A stretch of DNA of 55,746 nt from Rhodospirillaceae bacterium UBA3470 (GTDB lineage Bacteria; Pseudomonadota; Alphaproteobacteria; Rhodospirillales; Casp-alpha2). Made by a program: the position numbers and the translations under genes. This document shows positions 17,932-26,458 of this stretch, in pieces; the first letter of the stretch is position 1, and each line of letters starts with the position of its first letter. The notes beneath the pieces are model-generated. The model had not been told where the DNA came from. It was given only the letters and a program-made list of their open reading frames with translations, and ran no database searches. The DNA lies in assembly GCA_002378125.1 (NCBI GenBank), contig DFRF01000110.1, positions 1 to 55,746 on the forward strand, read 5' to 3'.

Positions 17932-19719
17932 ATGTGTGGAATTGCGGCCATTTTTGCTTATTGCGCCAGTGCACCGGGTGTGGTGGTGGATGAGCTGATG
18001 AAGATAAACCAGGCGATGATCCGGCGCGGTCCCGATGGCGGTAGCCATTGGATATCCGACGACAGCCGTGTCGGACTGGCGCACCGGCGGCTTGCTATTA
18101 TCGATCCTGAACCGCGCGCCAACCAACCCATGGTGGTAAACCAGCGCTACTGGATCACGTTCAACGGTGAAATCTACAACTATCGGGCTTTGCGGACGGC
18201 GCTTATTGATGAGGGTGTTGCTTTAACTACGGAGTCGGATACGGAAGTCTTGCTCCGTCTGTACGAACGCGACGGCGCGGAGATGGTTCACAAGCTCCGG
18301 GGCATGTTCGCCTTAGTGATCTGGGATTACGTCAAACGCCGGTTGTTCCTGGCTCGCGACGCCTTTGGGATCAAGCCCCTATACTTTTCCGACGATGGCG
18401 CGACGGTTCGGGTCGCGTCAACGGTCAAGGCCTTGCGCGCCGGCGGACATGCCGGGAATGGCGATCCGGACCCAGCTGGGCATGTCGGGTTCTTCCTGTT
18501 TGGCAGCGTGCCGGAGCCGCACACTCTCTACGCCGATATTGAGGCCTTGCCGGCTGGCCATACCCTGACCATTGGCGCCGATGGCGGGCGTCGGATAGTC
18601 ACGTATTTCAGTCCCCGCGATATCTTGGCCGCCCCACGCGACGGTGCGGCGGAGGTGAATCTCCGTCATCACCTTTTGGATAGCGTCCACCATCATTTCG
18701 TTGCCGACGTGCCAGTAGGCGTATTTCTGTCGGCCGGGCTCGATTCCGCGTCTATTACGGCGTTGGCGTCTGAAAGTCAGCAAGGCGATTTGCGAACCTT
18801 TACGCTTGGCTTCGAGGAATTTGTTAACTCAAAGCGCGACGAGGTGCCTTTGGCGCGACTAATAGCTAAGCGTTACAGGACAACCCCGAAGATCGAGCGC
18901 GTTGCCCGACGGCATTTTGACGGGGCACTGCCCGACATCATTTCGAGTATGGATCAGCCGACCATCGACGGCGTGAATACCTATTTCGTCGCGCGGGCGG
19001 CGGCCCGTGGTGGGTTAAAGGTGGCTCTTTCGGGGCTTGGTGGCGATGAGATGTTTGCCGGCTACGACACCTTTCGCCGAGTGACAAGTTTGTCCCGATG
19101 GCTTGGTTGGGTCCCCGGTTTATCGACCCTCGGAAAGGGGCTGCGCACCGTCTCGGCGCCGCTAATGGGTCCCATGATGAACCCAAAGTACGTCAGCCTG
19201 CTAGAATACGGCGGGTCGACCGCCGGAGCCTACCTGCTGGGTCGTGGCCTGTTCTTGCCTTGGGAGTTGCCGGGCCTCATGGATCCCGATTTTGCCGCTG
19301 AAGGCTGGCGCCAGCTGGAGCCACTGGTCAGGCTGGAAAATACCATTGCCGGCCTCAGCAACGCGGAAAATCGCGTTCGGATTCTGGAAATGTGTTTCTA
19401 CATGCGCAACCAGCTGCTGCGCGACGCCGATTGGGCAGGTATGGCCCATTCCCTTGAGATCCGGGTGCCGTTTGTGGATGTGGACTTGTTTAAGGCCCTG
19501 GCGCCGGTGCTGGGCACGGATATCAGCCCGACTAAACAGGATATGGCAGCAACGCCGCTGTCGGCCTTGCCGTCGGATGTTCGCTACAAGCCAAAAACAG
19601 GGTTTTTCGTGCCGGTCGAAAGGTGGCTGAACCAGGCTGGCGACGGTATCAACGACAACCGCGAATCTAGTCTACGGGGTTGGGCGAAGCGGGTTTACAA
19701 GGCGCAGATCGCGGCCTAA
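17932..19719 (+). CDS. asnB: AsnB-type glutamine-hydrolysing asparagine synthase family protein
   Basis: Members transfer ammonia from glutamine to an acyl-adenylate; in polysaccharide clusters they may amidate something other than aspartate. The start is ATG 17932 so that Cys2 (MCGIAAIF) is the N-terminal glutaminase nucleophile; a GTG 24 nt upstream would bury it. The class II amidotransferase domain has RRGPDGGSHW and TFNGEIYNY. The synthetase domain has the PP-loop LSAGLDS near 265-271 and SGLGGDEMFAGY near 367. At 595 residues it is full length. It diverges from the bi-domain oxidoreductase and overlaps the next gene tail to tail by 4 bp. Confidence 0.9.
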   Translation: MCGIAAIFAYCASAPGVVVDELMKINQAMIRRGPDGGSHWISDDSRVGLAHRRLAIIDPEPRANQPMVVNQRYWITFNGEIYNYRALRTALIDEGVALTTESDTEVLLRLYERDGAEMVHKLRGMFALVIWDYVKRRLFLARDAFGIKPLYFSDDGATVRVASTVKALRAGGHAGNGDPDPAGHVGFFLFGSVPEPHTLYADIEALPAGHTLTIGADGGRRIVTYFSPRDILAAPRDGAAEVNLRHHLLDSVHHHFVADVPVGVFLSAGLDSASITALASESQQGDLRTFTLGFEEFVNSKRDEVPLARLIAKRYRTTPKIERVARRHFDGALPDIISSMDQPTIDGVNTYFVARAAARGGLKVALSGLGGDEMFAGYDTFRRVTSLSRWLGWVPGLSTLGKGLRTVSAPLMGPMMNPKYVSLLEYGGSTAGAYLLGRGLFLPWELPGLMDPDFAAEGWRQLEPLVRLENTIAGLSNAENRVRILEMCFYMRNQLLRDADWAGMAHSLEIRVPFVDVDLFKALAPVLGTDISPTKQDMAATPLSALPSDVRYKPKTGFFVPVERWLNQAGDGINDNRESSLRGWAKRVYKAQIAA

Positions 19720-20663
19720 CCCGCGACATGATCCCGAAAATAGGCAACCGTTTTCTTAAGGCCTTCGGCCAGGGGTACGGTGGGCGCCCAACTCAAGGTC
19801 TGCCTCGCCTGGGTAATGTCTGGGCACCGCTGCAGGGGGTCGTCTTGGGGCAGTTCATGGAACGTCAGGTGTGACTTCGCGCCGGTCTCAGCGATCACCA
19901 ATTCGGCCAATTCCTTAATGGTGAATTCCCCTGGATTGCCCAGATTTATCGGTCCGGTGACACTTTCGTTGGCGTTCATCAGCCGGATAAGGCCGTCGAC
20001 CAGATCATCCACGTAGCAGAACGACCGAGTTTGTGATCCATCACCATAGATGGTGATGGGGTCGCCCTTTAGCGCCTGGACGATGAAGTTCGATACGACT
20101 CGACCGTCGTTAGGATGCATGTTCGGGCCATAGGTATTGAAGATCCGGGCCACCCGGATTTTCAGGTCGTGTTGGCGTTTGTAATCGAAGAACAGCGTCT
20201 CGGCGCAGCGTTTGCCCTCATCGTAACACGAGCGAGGCCCGATGGGATTGACGTTGCCTGTGTACGGCTCGGGCTGCGGATGTATTTTTGGATCGCCATA
20301 AACCTCGCTGGTGGATGCCTGCAGGATGCGCGCATTGGTGCGTTTCGCGAGGCCTAGCATGTTGATCGCGCCATGGACGCTGGTTTTCGTCGTCTGCACG
20401 GGATCGGACTGGTAATGTACTGGCGAGGCGGGGCAGGCTAGGTTGTAGATTTGGTCGACCTCCACATAGAGCGGGAAGGTGACGTCGTGGCGCATAAGTT
20501 CGAAATGCGGTTCGTTTAGGAGATGTGCGATGTTGTCCTTGGTGCCCGTGAAGAAGTTGTCCAGGCACAGTACATCATGGCCCTCCGCGACCAGGCGGGT
20601 ACAGAGATGCCGGCCTATGAAGCCGGCGCCGCCCGTGACAAGGATGCGTGTTCGCTGATGCAT
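19716..20663 (-). CDS. uxs: UDP-glucuronate decarboxylase-type NAD-dependent epimerase/dehydratase
   Basis: The closest functional match by sequence style is UDP-xylose synthase, which oxidatively decarboxylates UDP-glucuronate. The 315-residue short-chain dehydrogenase has the Rossmann motif GGAGFIG at 11-17, NLACPASPVHYQ at 74-85, the STSEVYGDP segment at 118-125 and the catalytic Tyr147/Lys151 in SCYDEGKR. FNTYGPNMHPNDGRVVSNFI is typical of the Uxs group. It fits the surface-carbohydrate neighbourhood. It is convergent with the AsnB gene and divergent from the ABC transporter. Confidence 0.9.
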   Translation of the reverse strand: MHQRTRILVTGGAGFIGRHLCTRLVAEGHDVLCLDNFFTGTKDNIAHLLNEPHFELMRHDVTFPLYVEVDQIYNLACPASPVHYQSDPVQTTKTSVHGAINMLGLAKRTNARILQASTSEVYGDPKIHPQPEPYTGNVNPIGPRSCYDEGKRCAETLFFDYKRQHDLKIRVARIFNTYGPNMHPNDGRVVSNFIVQALKGDPITIYGDGSQTRSFCYVDDLVDGLIRLMNANESVTGPINLGNPGEFTIKELAELVIAETGAKSHLTFHELPQDDPLQRCPDITQARQTLSWAPTVPLAEGLKKTVAYFRDHVAG

Positions 20664-20782
20664 CGGATGGGTTTAGCATCCCGATTCCAGCCGGGCAAAT
20701 TGAAAGGAGCGGAGCGCTGGGGTAAGGATTTGAGGGAATCGCCGCATCGAACGGAATTGATCCACCAGAACTACACTTCGCC

Positions 20783-21538
20783 ATGGCATTAAATTCCTCA
20801 CACCCGATAATTGTCGCCGACGGCCTCGGCAAACGTTTTGGCGACGTGATGGCCGTGGACAGCATTAGCTTTCAAGTTCGTCCGGGTGAGACCGTGGCGC
20901 TGCTGGGTGGCAACGGAGCCGGCAAGACGACCACCATGGCTATGCTCTTGGGATTGTTGAATCCGTCCGCCGGCCAGGTTCGCATCTTTGGTGCCGACAT
21001 GGTCCACGATCGCTACAAAGTTTTGGCCCGCATGAACTTCTCTTCGCCTTACGTAGACCTGCCGCGGCGGTTGACACCGCGCGAGAACTTGACTGTTTAC
21101 GGTCACCTCTATGGTATCCGGAGCGTGGCCGCGCGGGTCGAAACCCTGGTCCGGGATATGGAAATGGAGGCCTTCGTGGACCGGCCTATGGGCACTTTGT
21201 CAGCGGGTCAGGATACGCGCGTCGCCTTGGCCAAAGCCTTGATCAATTCGCCAGAGGTATTGTTGTTGGATGAGCCGACGGCGTCCCTCGACCCGGAGAC
21301 AGGCGATCGCATGCGCGGCTATCTAGAAGGCTATCGAGCCGAGACCCGCGCCGCCATTCTGCTCGCATCCCACAACATGGCTGAGGTCGAACGTATATGC
21401 GATCGGGTGTTGATGATGCGCGACGGGAAAATCGTCGACGCCGGCTCACCGTCGGCGCTCATCGGCAAGTACGGCCGGGAAAATTTGGAGGAGGTGTTCC
21501 TGCATATTGCCCGCGACGGGGAGGTAACGGGCGTATGA
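20783..21538 (+). CDS. ABC transporter ATP-binding protein (ABC-2 type)
   Basis: This is the nucleotide-binding subunit of an exporter, paired with the permease that overlaps its end. Walker A is GGNGAGKTT at 42-50. The signature is LSAGQ at 139-143, a small deviation from LSGGQ. Walker B LLLDEPTASLD is at 160-170, followed by the H-loop in LLASHNMAEVERI. At 251 aa it is a single ATPase domain. The cargo is not evident; the location beside heptose, AsnB and Uxs genes makes a glycan or lipid-linked substrate plausible. Confidence 0.88.
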   Translation: MALNSSHPIIVADGLGKRFGDVMAVDSISFQVRPGETVALLGGNGAGKTTTMAMLLGLLNPSAGQVRIFGADMVHDRYKVLARMNFSSPYVDLPRRLTPRENLTVYGHLYGIRSVAARVETLVRDMEMEAFVDRPMGTLSAGQDTRVALAKALINSPEVLLLDEPTASLDPETGDRMRGYLEGYRAETRAAILLASHNMAEVERICDRVLMMRDGKIVDAGSPSALIGKYGRENLEEVFLHIARDGEVTGV

Positions 21539-22338
21539 TGGGAACACCTGCCCTCCGACGTGTCGGGGCGATGATCCTGCGTCACGCCTATGTCCTTCGC
21601 CGTTCCTGGCCGCGCCTCCTGGAATTGGCCTATTGGCCGACAATGCAGCTGGTCCTTTGGGGTTTCGTGACCAAGTTTTTCATGGGCCATTCGTCCTGGG
21701 TGGCCGACGCGGCCGGCGTTCTGATCAGCGCCGTATTGCTTTGGGATATCCTGTTTCGGTCCAACTTGGGAGTTGCGCTGTCATTCATCGAGGAAATGTG
21801 GTCGCGGAACCTGGGGCAGCTTTTCGTCTCACCCTTGCGACCTATGGAGCTGATCGGTGCACTAACATTCATGAGTTTTCTGCGCACTCTAATCGCGGCG
21901 ACGCCGGCGGCCTTTCTAGCCTTGCCGTTGTTTGACGTCTGGGTATTTTCGCTCGGTTTCCCGCTGGCGGCCTTCTTTTTCAACCTGCTGGTCATGGGGT
22001 GGTGTGTCGGGCTGACTGTTTCGGCATTGGTCTTGCGGTTCGGATTGGCGGCGGAGAGCCTGTGTTGGTTGGGAATTTTCCTGGCGGCCCCGATCAGCTG
22101 CATTTACTATCCACTCGCGACCTTGCCCGACTGGCTTCAGATGATCGCTAATGTACTTCCCGCCGCGCCTGTTTTCGAGGGTATGCGTGCGGTTTTGTTC
22201 AACGGCGTCTTCCGCTGGGATCTGTTTTGGCAGGCGGTCGGGTTGAATGTCCTCTATCTGACTTTGGCCAGCGCGCTGTTTCTAAAAATGTTCCAGATCG
22301 CCCGGGAACGCGGACTGCTCTTGCAACAAGGCGAGTAA
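21535..22338 (+). CDS. ABC-2 type transporter permease
   Basis: A membrane permease of about 267 residues with six predicted hydrophobic segments, including LLELAYWPTMQLVLWGF near the N-terminus and the WLGIFLAAPISCIYYPLATL stretch typical of ABC-2 permeases. The start is ATG 21535, overlapping the ATPase stop by 4 bp (ATGA). A longer frame to 21397 only overlaps the ATPase gene and is rejected. It converges with cobT, only 2 bp separating the stops. Confidence 0.88.
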   Translation: MMGTPALRRVGAMILRHAYVLRRSWPRLLELAYWPTMQLVLWGFVTKFFMGHSSWVADAAGVLISAVLLWDILFRSNLGVALSFIEEMWSRNLGQLFVSPLRPMELIGALTFMSFLRTLIAATPAAFLALPLFDVWVFSLGFPLAAFFFNLLVMGWCVGLTVSALVLRFGLAAESLCWLGIFLAAPISCIYYPLATLPDWLQMIANVLPAAPVFEGMRAVLFNGVFRWDLFWQAVGLNVLYLTLASALFLKMFQIARERGLLLQQGE

Positions 22339-22340
22339 GC

Positions 22341-23423
22341 TCACGCCTTATCAGTGACGTTGGCCTCGGCGAAGGTAGCCATGCCATTGTGGCAGGCGGC
22401 CGCGGCCTTGACGATATTAACGGCTAGTGTCGCGCCCGTCGCCTCGCCAAGCCGCATATTCAGATTCAGCAATGGCGACATAGCCAGCTTCTGTAGTAGA
22501 AGACGGTGACCCGGCTCGGCCGAGGCATGTGCTGTGAGGCAATGGTCGAGGGCATTCGCTGACGCGGACTTCAGCGCTCCAGCTGCAGCCCCTGCCATGA
22601 ATCCGTCCAGTAATACGGGCACCCGGTTCAGCCGGGCCGCGATGATTGCGCCCGCCATGGCCGCTAACTCTCGTCCGCCCAGGCACTGCAGGGCCTTCAT
22701 GCCGTCGATCAAATGCGGCGCGTGGCGGCGGACGGCGTCGTCGACCACCTTCATCTTGGTCTCAAACGCGAGCTCGGTGACCCCCGTACCGGGTCCGGTC
22801 CAGTCCCTGGCGTCGCCGCCATAGAGGCCCATGCAAAGGGCTGCGGCGCTAGTGGTGTTGCCGATCCCCATTTCACCGACACACAGGAGATCGGCGTTCT
22901 CGGGAACGGCGGCCATGCCACGGCCAAAGGCGTCTAGGAATTCCGCCTCATCCATGGCTGGTTGCATAGTGAAGTCGGCGGTGGGGATATCAAGGTCTAG
23001 GGCGATGACTTGTAATTCGGCGCCGGCCTGGGCGCAAAGCTGATTCACCGCGGCGCCGCCAGCCTCGAAGTTGTCGACCATTTGCGCGGTGACTTCGGCT
23101 GGATACGCCGAAACCCCCTTTGCAACCACGCCATGGTTTCCAGCGAACACGCGCACTGCGACCTTATCGGTTGCCGGTGGGTGGCGGCCTTGCCAGGCGG
23201 CAAGCCATAAGGCGACCTCCTCCAAACGGCCCAGCGACCCCGGTGGTTTGGTGAGCTGGGGCTCGCGTTCCTTGGCGGCTTCGGCGGCGGTATTGTCCTG
23301 GCTAGGCAGATCGCTCAGCAGGGCGCGGAGCGCGTTCATATCGGAAATTGCCATGGTATTCGTCATAGTTAAAATTTCGCAGCCTTCCGCCGCCTTGTCC
23401 ATCGGCAATGGCGTGCGGCGCAT
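22341..23423 (-). CDS. cobT: Nicotinate-nucleotide--dimethylbenzimidazole phosphoribosyltransferase
   Basis: CobT makes alpha-ribazole phosphate, the lower-ligand nucleotide of cobalamin. The protein has the family opening TKPPGSLGRLEEVA, VFAGNHGVVAKGVSAYP, and GEMGIGNTTSAAAL in the active-site region. The start at 23423 is kept because AAGGA lies at good distance before it. Internal Met codons at 23366 or 23354 would give about 340 residues, nearer the family average, and cannot be excluded. It is divergent from cobS across about 40 bp, so the two halves of nucleotide-loop assembly share a promoter region. Confidence 0.95.
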   Translation of the reverse strand: MRRTPLPMDKAAEGCEILTMTNTMAISDMNALRALLSDLPSQDNTAAEAAKEREPQLTKPPGSLGRLEEVALWLAAWQGRHPPATDKVAVRVFAGNHGVVAKGVSAYPAEVTAQMVDNFEAGGAAVNQLCAQAGAELQVIALDLDIPTADFTMQPAMDEAEFLDAFGRGMAAVPENADLLCVGEMGIGNTTSAAALCMGLYGGDARDWTGPGTGVTELAFETKMKVVDDAVRRHAPHLIDGMKALQCLGGRELAAMAGAIIAARLNRVPVLLDGFMAGAAAGALKSASANALDHCLTAHASAEPGHRLLLQKLAMSPLLNLNMRLGEATGATLAVNIVKAAAACHNGMATFAEANVTDKA

Positions 23424-23460
23424 CTCTTTCCTTTATGGGGCAATGCACTACCATCGGGCC

Positions 23461-24249
23461 ATGACGATTCATGATCGCGCACAATGGGAGGTTCTGGTTA
23501 GTGCCTGGCTTCGAGATTTTGCCGTGGCCGGCACGTTCTTGACCCGCTTGCCGTTCCGCCCGACGCCGCCCGTGGACATGGCCGAGCTTGGGCCGGCGGC
23601 GCGTGTGTTCCCGCTGATTGGGCTTGTGGTCGGGATCTCCGGTGGCGGCGCCTTGTGGTTGGCCGGGCAGGCAGGCCTACAACCCATGGCCTGCGCAATC
23701 ATTGGATTGGCAGCGACGGTCTGGATAACGAGCGCGTTGCATGAAGATGGCCTAGCCGACTTTGTTGATGGTATTGGTGCCAGGGATCGGACGCGGCGCC
23801 TTGCGATCATGCGAGATTCACGGATTGGCGCCTTCGGCGTGCTGGCTTTGATTTTTTCGATCGGGTTGAAGGCGGCGTTGTTGGCTGGATTCGCTGGGTC
23901 CGGCTTGATGGCCGTCGCGTTGATCGGCGCTGCCGCCGCGTCACGTGGCGTTATGCCGGTGCTCATGTTCGCCCTGACGCCCGCCCGGGCCGATGGGTTG
24001 GGCCGGGACGCGGGACGGCCAACGACACTGGAAATGGGCACGGCGGCGGCCTTCAGCATCACAATTTTGTTCATCCTGTTCGACTGGCAACCTACCCTTT
24101 TGGCCTTGGCTCTGGCTCTCATCTCGACCACCGTGCTGGGCTGGCTTGCCCAGCGTCGCTTGGGCGGTTATACCGGCGATGTGCTCGGCGCCGCGCAGCA
24201 GGTCGCCGAGGTTTGTATTCTCATCGCCGCTGGAGCCTATGCCGTATGA
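23461..24249 (+). CDS. cobS: Adenosylcobinamide-GDP ribazoletransferase (cobalamin synthase)
   Basis: CobS (CobV) joins adenosylcobinamide-GDP with alpha-ribazole (phosphate) at the membrane, the last assembly step. The 262-residue polytopic protein has TFLTRLPFRP near the N-terminus, the metal-binding ALHEDGLADFVDGIGA and RDSRIGAFGVLAL motifs, and several hydrophobic segments. I chose ATG 23461; ATG 23443 would add six residues. The open frame further left overlaps cobT and is not used. Its stop overlaps the next start (ATGA). Confidence 0.93.
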   Translation: MTIHDRAQWEVLVSAWLRDFAVAGTFLTRLPFRPTPPVDMAELGPAARVFPLIGLVVGISGGGALWLAGQAGLQPMACAIIGLAATVWITSALHEDGLADFVDGIGARDRTRRLAIMRDSRIGAFGVLALIFSIGLKAALLAGFAGSGLMAVALIGAAAASRGVMPVLMFALTPARADGLGRDAGRPTTLEMGTAAAFSITILFILFDWQPTLLALALALISTTVLGWLAQRRLGGYTGDVLGAAQQVAEVCILIAAGAYAV

Positions 24250-24899
24250 GTATTGTGACACGTTGGTGGTTCGTTCGCCATGCCCCCGTTGTCGGCGTGA
24301 CCGGCAAGATTTATGGCTCCGATGATGTCCAGTGCGATACCTCTGACACGGCGGCGTTTGGAGTTCTGGCTGGGACGCTTCCCGCTAAAGGCATCTGGAT
24401 GACCTCCCATCTCTCGCGAGCCAAACTGACGGCCCAATCTATCGCCCTGGCCGGACTTGCCTATCCCGACCCGATTGTCGAGAAACATTTAGGCGAACAG
24501 AATTTCGGCGAATGGCAGGGCTCTAGTTGGAAGGACATGGAGGCCGCCGACCCGGACGCCTATTTCGAGTTCTGGCGTGAACCGGCCCGCAACGCGCCGC
24601 CCGGTGGCGAGAGCTTCGCCGATCTGATCGCCCGCACGGCAGACATCATCGACCGCTACACGGTCGATTACGCCGGCGAAGACATTGTTGCCGTCTGTCA
24701 CGGCGGCACAATCCGCGCCGCGGTTGCCCATGTTCTGGGCCTGACGCCGGAACTCGGCATGTCGTTCACGATTGATACCCTGTCGGTGACCCGTTTGGAA
24801 CATGTCGAAGGCGGATTGCTTCGTGGCAAGGGCGGGGCCTGGCGCATCGGCGCCATCAACCAGCCTTCCCACGGGCGTGGTGACGGCACTATTCAATGA
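24246..24899 (+). CDS. cobC: Histidine phosphatase family protein, probable alpha-ribazole phosphatase
   Basis: In B12 loci this enzyme removes the phosphate from alpha-ribazole 5'-phosphate or adenosylcobalamin phosphate. The 217-residue protein has the phosphohistidine motif in WWFVRHAPVVG near residues 8-18, SRAKLTAQS, and the second catalytic His in AVCHGGTIRAA. The start ATG overlaps the cobS stop by 4 bp, and its own stop overlaps cobU by 4 bp, so translation is probably coupled along cobS-cobC-cobU-cobW. This is the Salmonella CobC type; the aerobic-pathway 'CobC' (threonine-phosphate decarboxylase) is a different protein. Confidence 0.88.
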   Translation: MSIVTRWWFVRHAPVVGVTGKIYGSDDVQCDTSDTAAFGVLAGTLPAKGIWMTSHLSRAKLTAQSIALAGLAYPDPIVEKHLGEQNFGEWQGSSWKDMEAADPDAYFEFWREPARNAPPGGESFADLIARTADIIDRYTVDYAGEDIVAVCHGGTIRAAVAHVLGLTPELGMSFTIDTLSVTRLEHVEGGLLRGKGGAWRIGAINQPSHGRGDGTIQ

Positions 24900-25429
24900 G
24901 CGCGCCGCTCCCGCTGGTGACGCTGGTGCTGGGCGGCGCGCGGTCCGGAAAGAGCCGCTACGCCGAACAGCTTGTCGAGGGACAAGGCAAAGGCCTCTAT
25001 CTCGCAACCGCCGAACCCATGGATGATGAGATGCGGGCTCGGATCGCCAAACACCAGGCGCGCCGGGGTGATATCTGGAAAACCATCGAGGAACCGCGCG
25101 AGCTGGTTGCCGTGCTCAATCGCGAGTCGTGCCCGGATCGACCAATCCTGGTCGACTGTCTGACACTTTGGCTCTCCTACGTCATGTTTCACGACATTTC
25201 GGCGGAGGGTGAGCTTCAGAAACTCATGGACCTATTACAATCGGGCGCTTTACGGGGGCCAGTGGTTTTCGTATCAAATCAGATCGGTCTGGGGGTCGTT
25301 CCCGACAACGAGGTTTCCCGTGTCTTTGTTGATGCTCAGGGCGAATTGAACCAACTGGTGGCGAAACTGGCGAACCGGGTTGTTCTGGTCACCGCCGGCC
25401 TGCCGCAGGTTCTAAAGGACGAGAACTGA
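24896..25429 (+). CDS. cobU: Bifunctional adenosylcobinamide kinase / adenosylcobinamide-phosphate guanylyltransferase
   Basis: CobU (CobP) phosphorylates adenosylcobinamide and transfers GMP to give adenosylcobinamide-GDP, the substrate of CobS. The P-loop GGARSGKSRYAE lies at about 13-24, the AEPMDDEMRARIAKHQARR guanylylated-His region follows, then VDCLTLWLS and VSNQIGLGVVPDN. At 177 aa it is the normal size. It overlaps cobC by 4 bp and cobW by 1 bp. Confidence 0.96.
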   Translation: MSAPLPLVTLVLGGARSGKSRYAEQLVEGQGKGLYLATAEPMDDEMRARIAKHQARRGDIWKTIEEPRELVAVLNRESCPDRPILVDCLTLWLSYVMFHDISAEGELQKLMDLLQSGALRGPVVFVSNQIGLGVVPDNEVSRVFVDAQGELNQLVAKLANRVVLVTAGLPQVLKDEN

Positions 25430-26457
25430 TGAGTAAGATTTCCGCCACCGTCATTACAGGTTTCCTTGGTGCCGGTAAAACCTCCGTCATCCGCCACATG
25501 CTAGAAAACGCTGGCGGTAAGAGAATTGCGTTGGTGATTAACGAGTTTGGCGATCTTGGCATCGACCGCGAACTGATTACCGGTTGCGGCATCGAAGGTT
25601 GCGAGGACGAAAACGTCATGGAGCTGGCCCACGGTTGCATCTGCTGCACCGTGGCCGATGATTTTCTGCCCACCATGGAAGCGCTCCTGGACCGGCCCGA
25701 GCCGCCCGAACACATCGTTATCGAGACGTCCGGTCTGGCGTTGCCTAAACCCCTGGTAAAAGCGTTCAATTGGCCGGAGATCAAGTCGCGGGTCACCGTC
25801 GACGGCGTCGTCACCGTCGTCGATGCGCCGGCCGTCGCCGCCGGACAGTTCGCCGACGATCCGGACGCTGTTCAGGACGCGCGGGAAGCAGACGAGGTGT
25901 TGGACCACGAATCGCCCTTGGAAGAGGTCTTCGAGGATCAACTTCTGTGCGCAGACATGGTGCTTCTAAACAAGTCGGACCTTCTGGATGGCAACGCTTT
26001 GGAACGCATACGTGCCGAGGTCAGGGACGGTGTTGCCGCGCAGGTAAGGCTGGTGGATGCGGTGCATGGCGCCATCGACCCAAAGGTCCTGTTGGGTATC
26101 GGCGCCGGCGTCGAGGACGTCATCGATGGTCGCTGGTCTCACCGCGACGCTGAGGACGACCACGACCACGACGATTTTGAGAGCTTCGTCCTTACCATGG
26201 GCGACATCGCCCATCCCGAAGAGCTGGAAGAACGCATCAAAGTGTGCGCTGTGGATCACCAGATCCTTCGGGTGAAGGGATTTGTTCACGTACCTGGCAA
26301 GGACATGCGCCATGTGGTCCAAGCCGTTGGTGCCCGGGTCCAGCGCTATTACGATCGGCCCTGGGCGGACGGGGAAGAGCGTCGAACTGAACTGGTCATC
26401 ATCGGCGAAGTCGGCCTGGATCAGGCTGCGATCGGGCGCGCCCTGGCCGGCAACTGA
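25429..26457 (+). CDS. cobW: CobW family GTPase, cobalt metallochaperone type
   Basis: CobW proteins are COG0523 GTPases that bind metal and are linked to cobalt supply for cobalamin synthesis. Walker A GFLGAGKT is at 11-18. The diagnostic CxCC metal motif is C70-I-C72-C73 in HGCICCTVADDF. A short Asp/His-rich segment (DDHDHDD) lies near 243-249. NKSDLL forms the guanine-specificity region. It directly precedes cobN with no gap, the classic CobW-CobN pairing, so it may deliver cobalt to the CobN chelatase. Confidence 0.95.
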   Translation: MSKISATVITGFLGAGKTSVIRHMLENAGGKRIALVINEFGDLGIDRELITGCGIEGCEDENVMELAHGCICCTVADDFLPTMEALLDRPEPPEHIVIETSGLALPKPLVKAFNWPEIKSRVTVDGVVTVVDAPAVAAGQFADDPDAVQDAREADEVLDHESPLEEVFEDQLLCADMVLLNKSDLLDGNALERIRAEVRDGVAAQVRLVDAVHGAIDPKVLLGIGAGVEDVIDGRWSHRDAEDDHDHDDFESFVLTMGDIAHPEELEERIKVCAVDHQILRVKGFVHVPGKDMRHVVQAVGARVQRYYDRPWADGEERRTELVIIGEVGLDQAAIGRALAGN

Positions 26458-26458
26458 C

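Noticed and set aside
17827..18126. 100-residue N-terminal extension of the bi-domain oxidoreductase
   Set aside because: It overlaps the divergent AsnB start, has a composition unlike the family, and the internal Met at 17826 matches the normal protein start.
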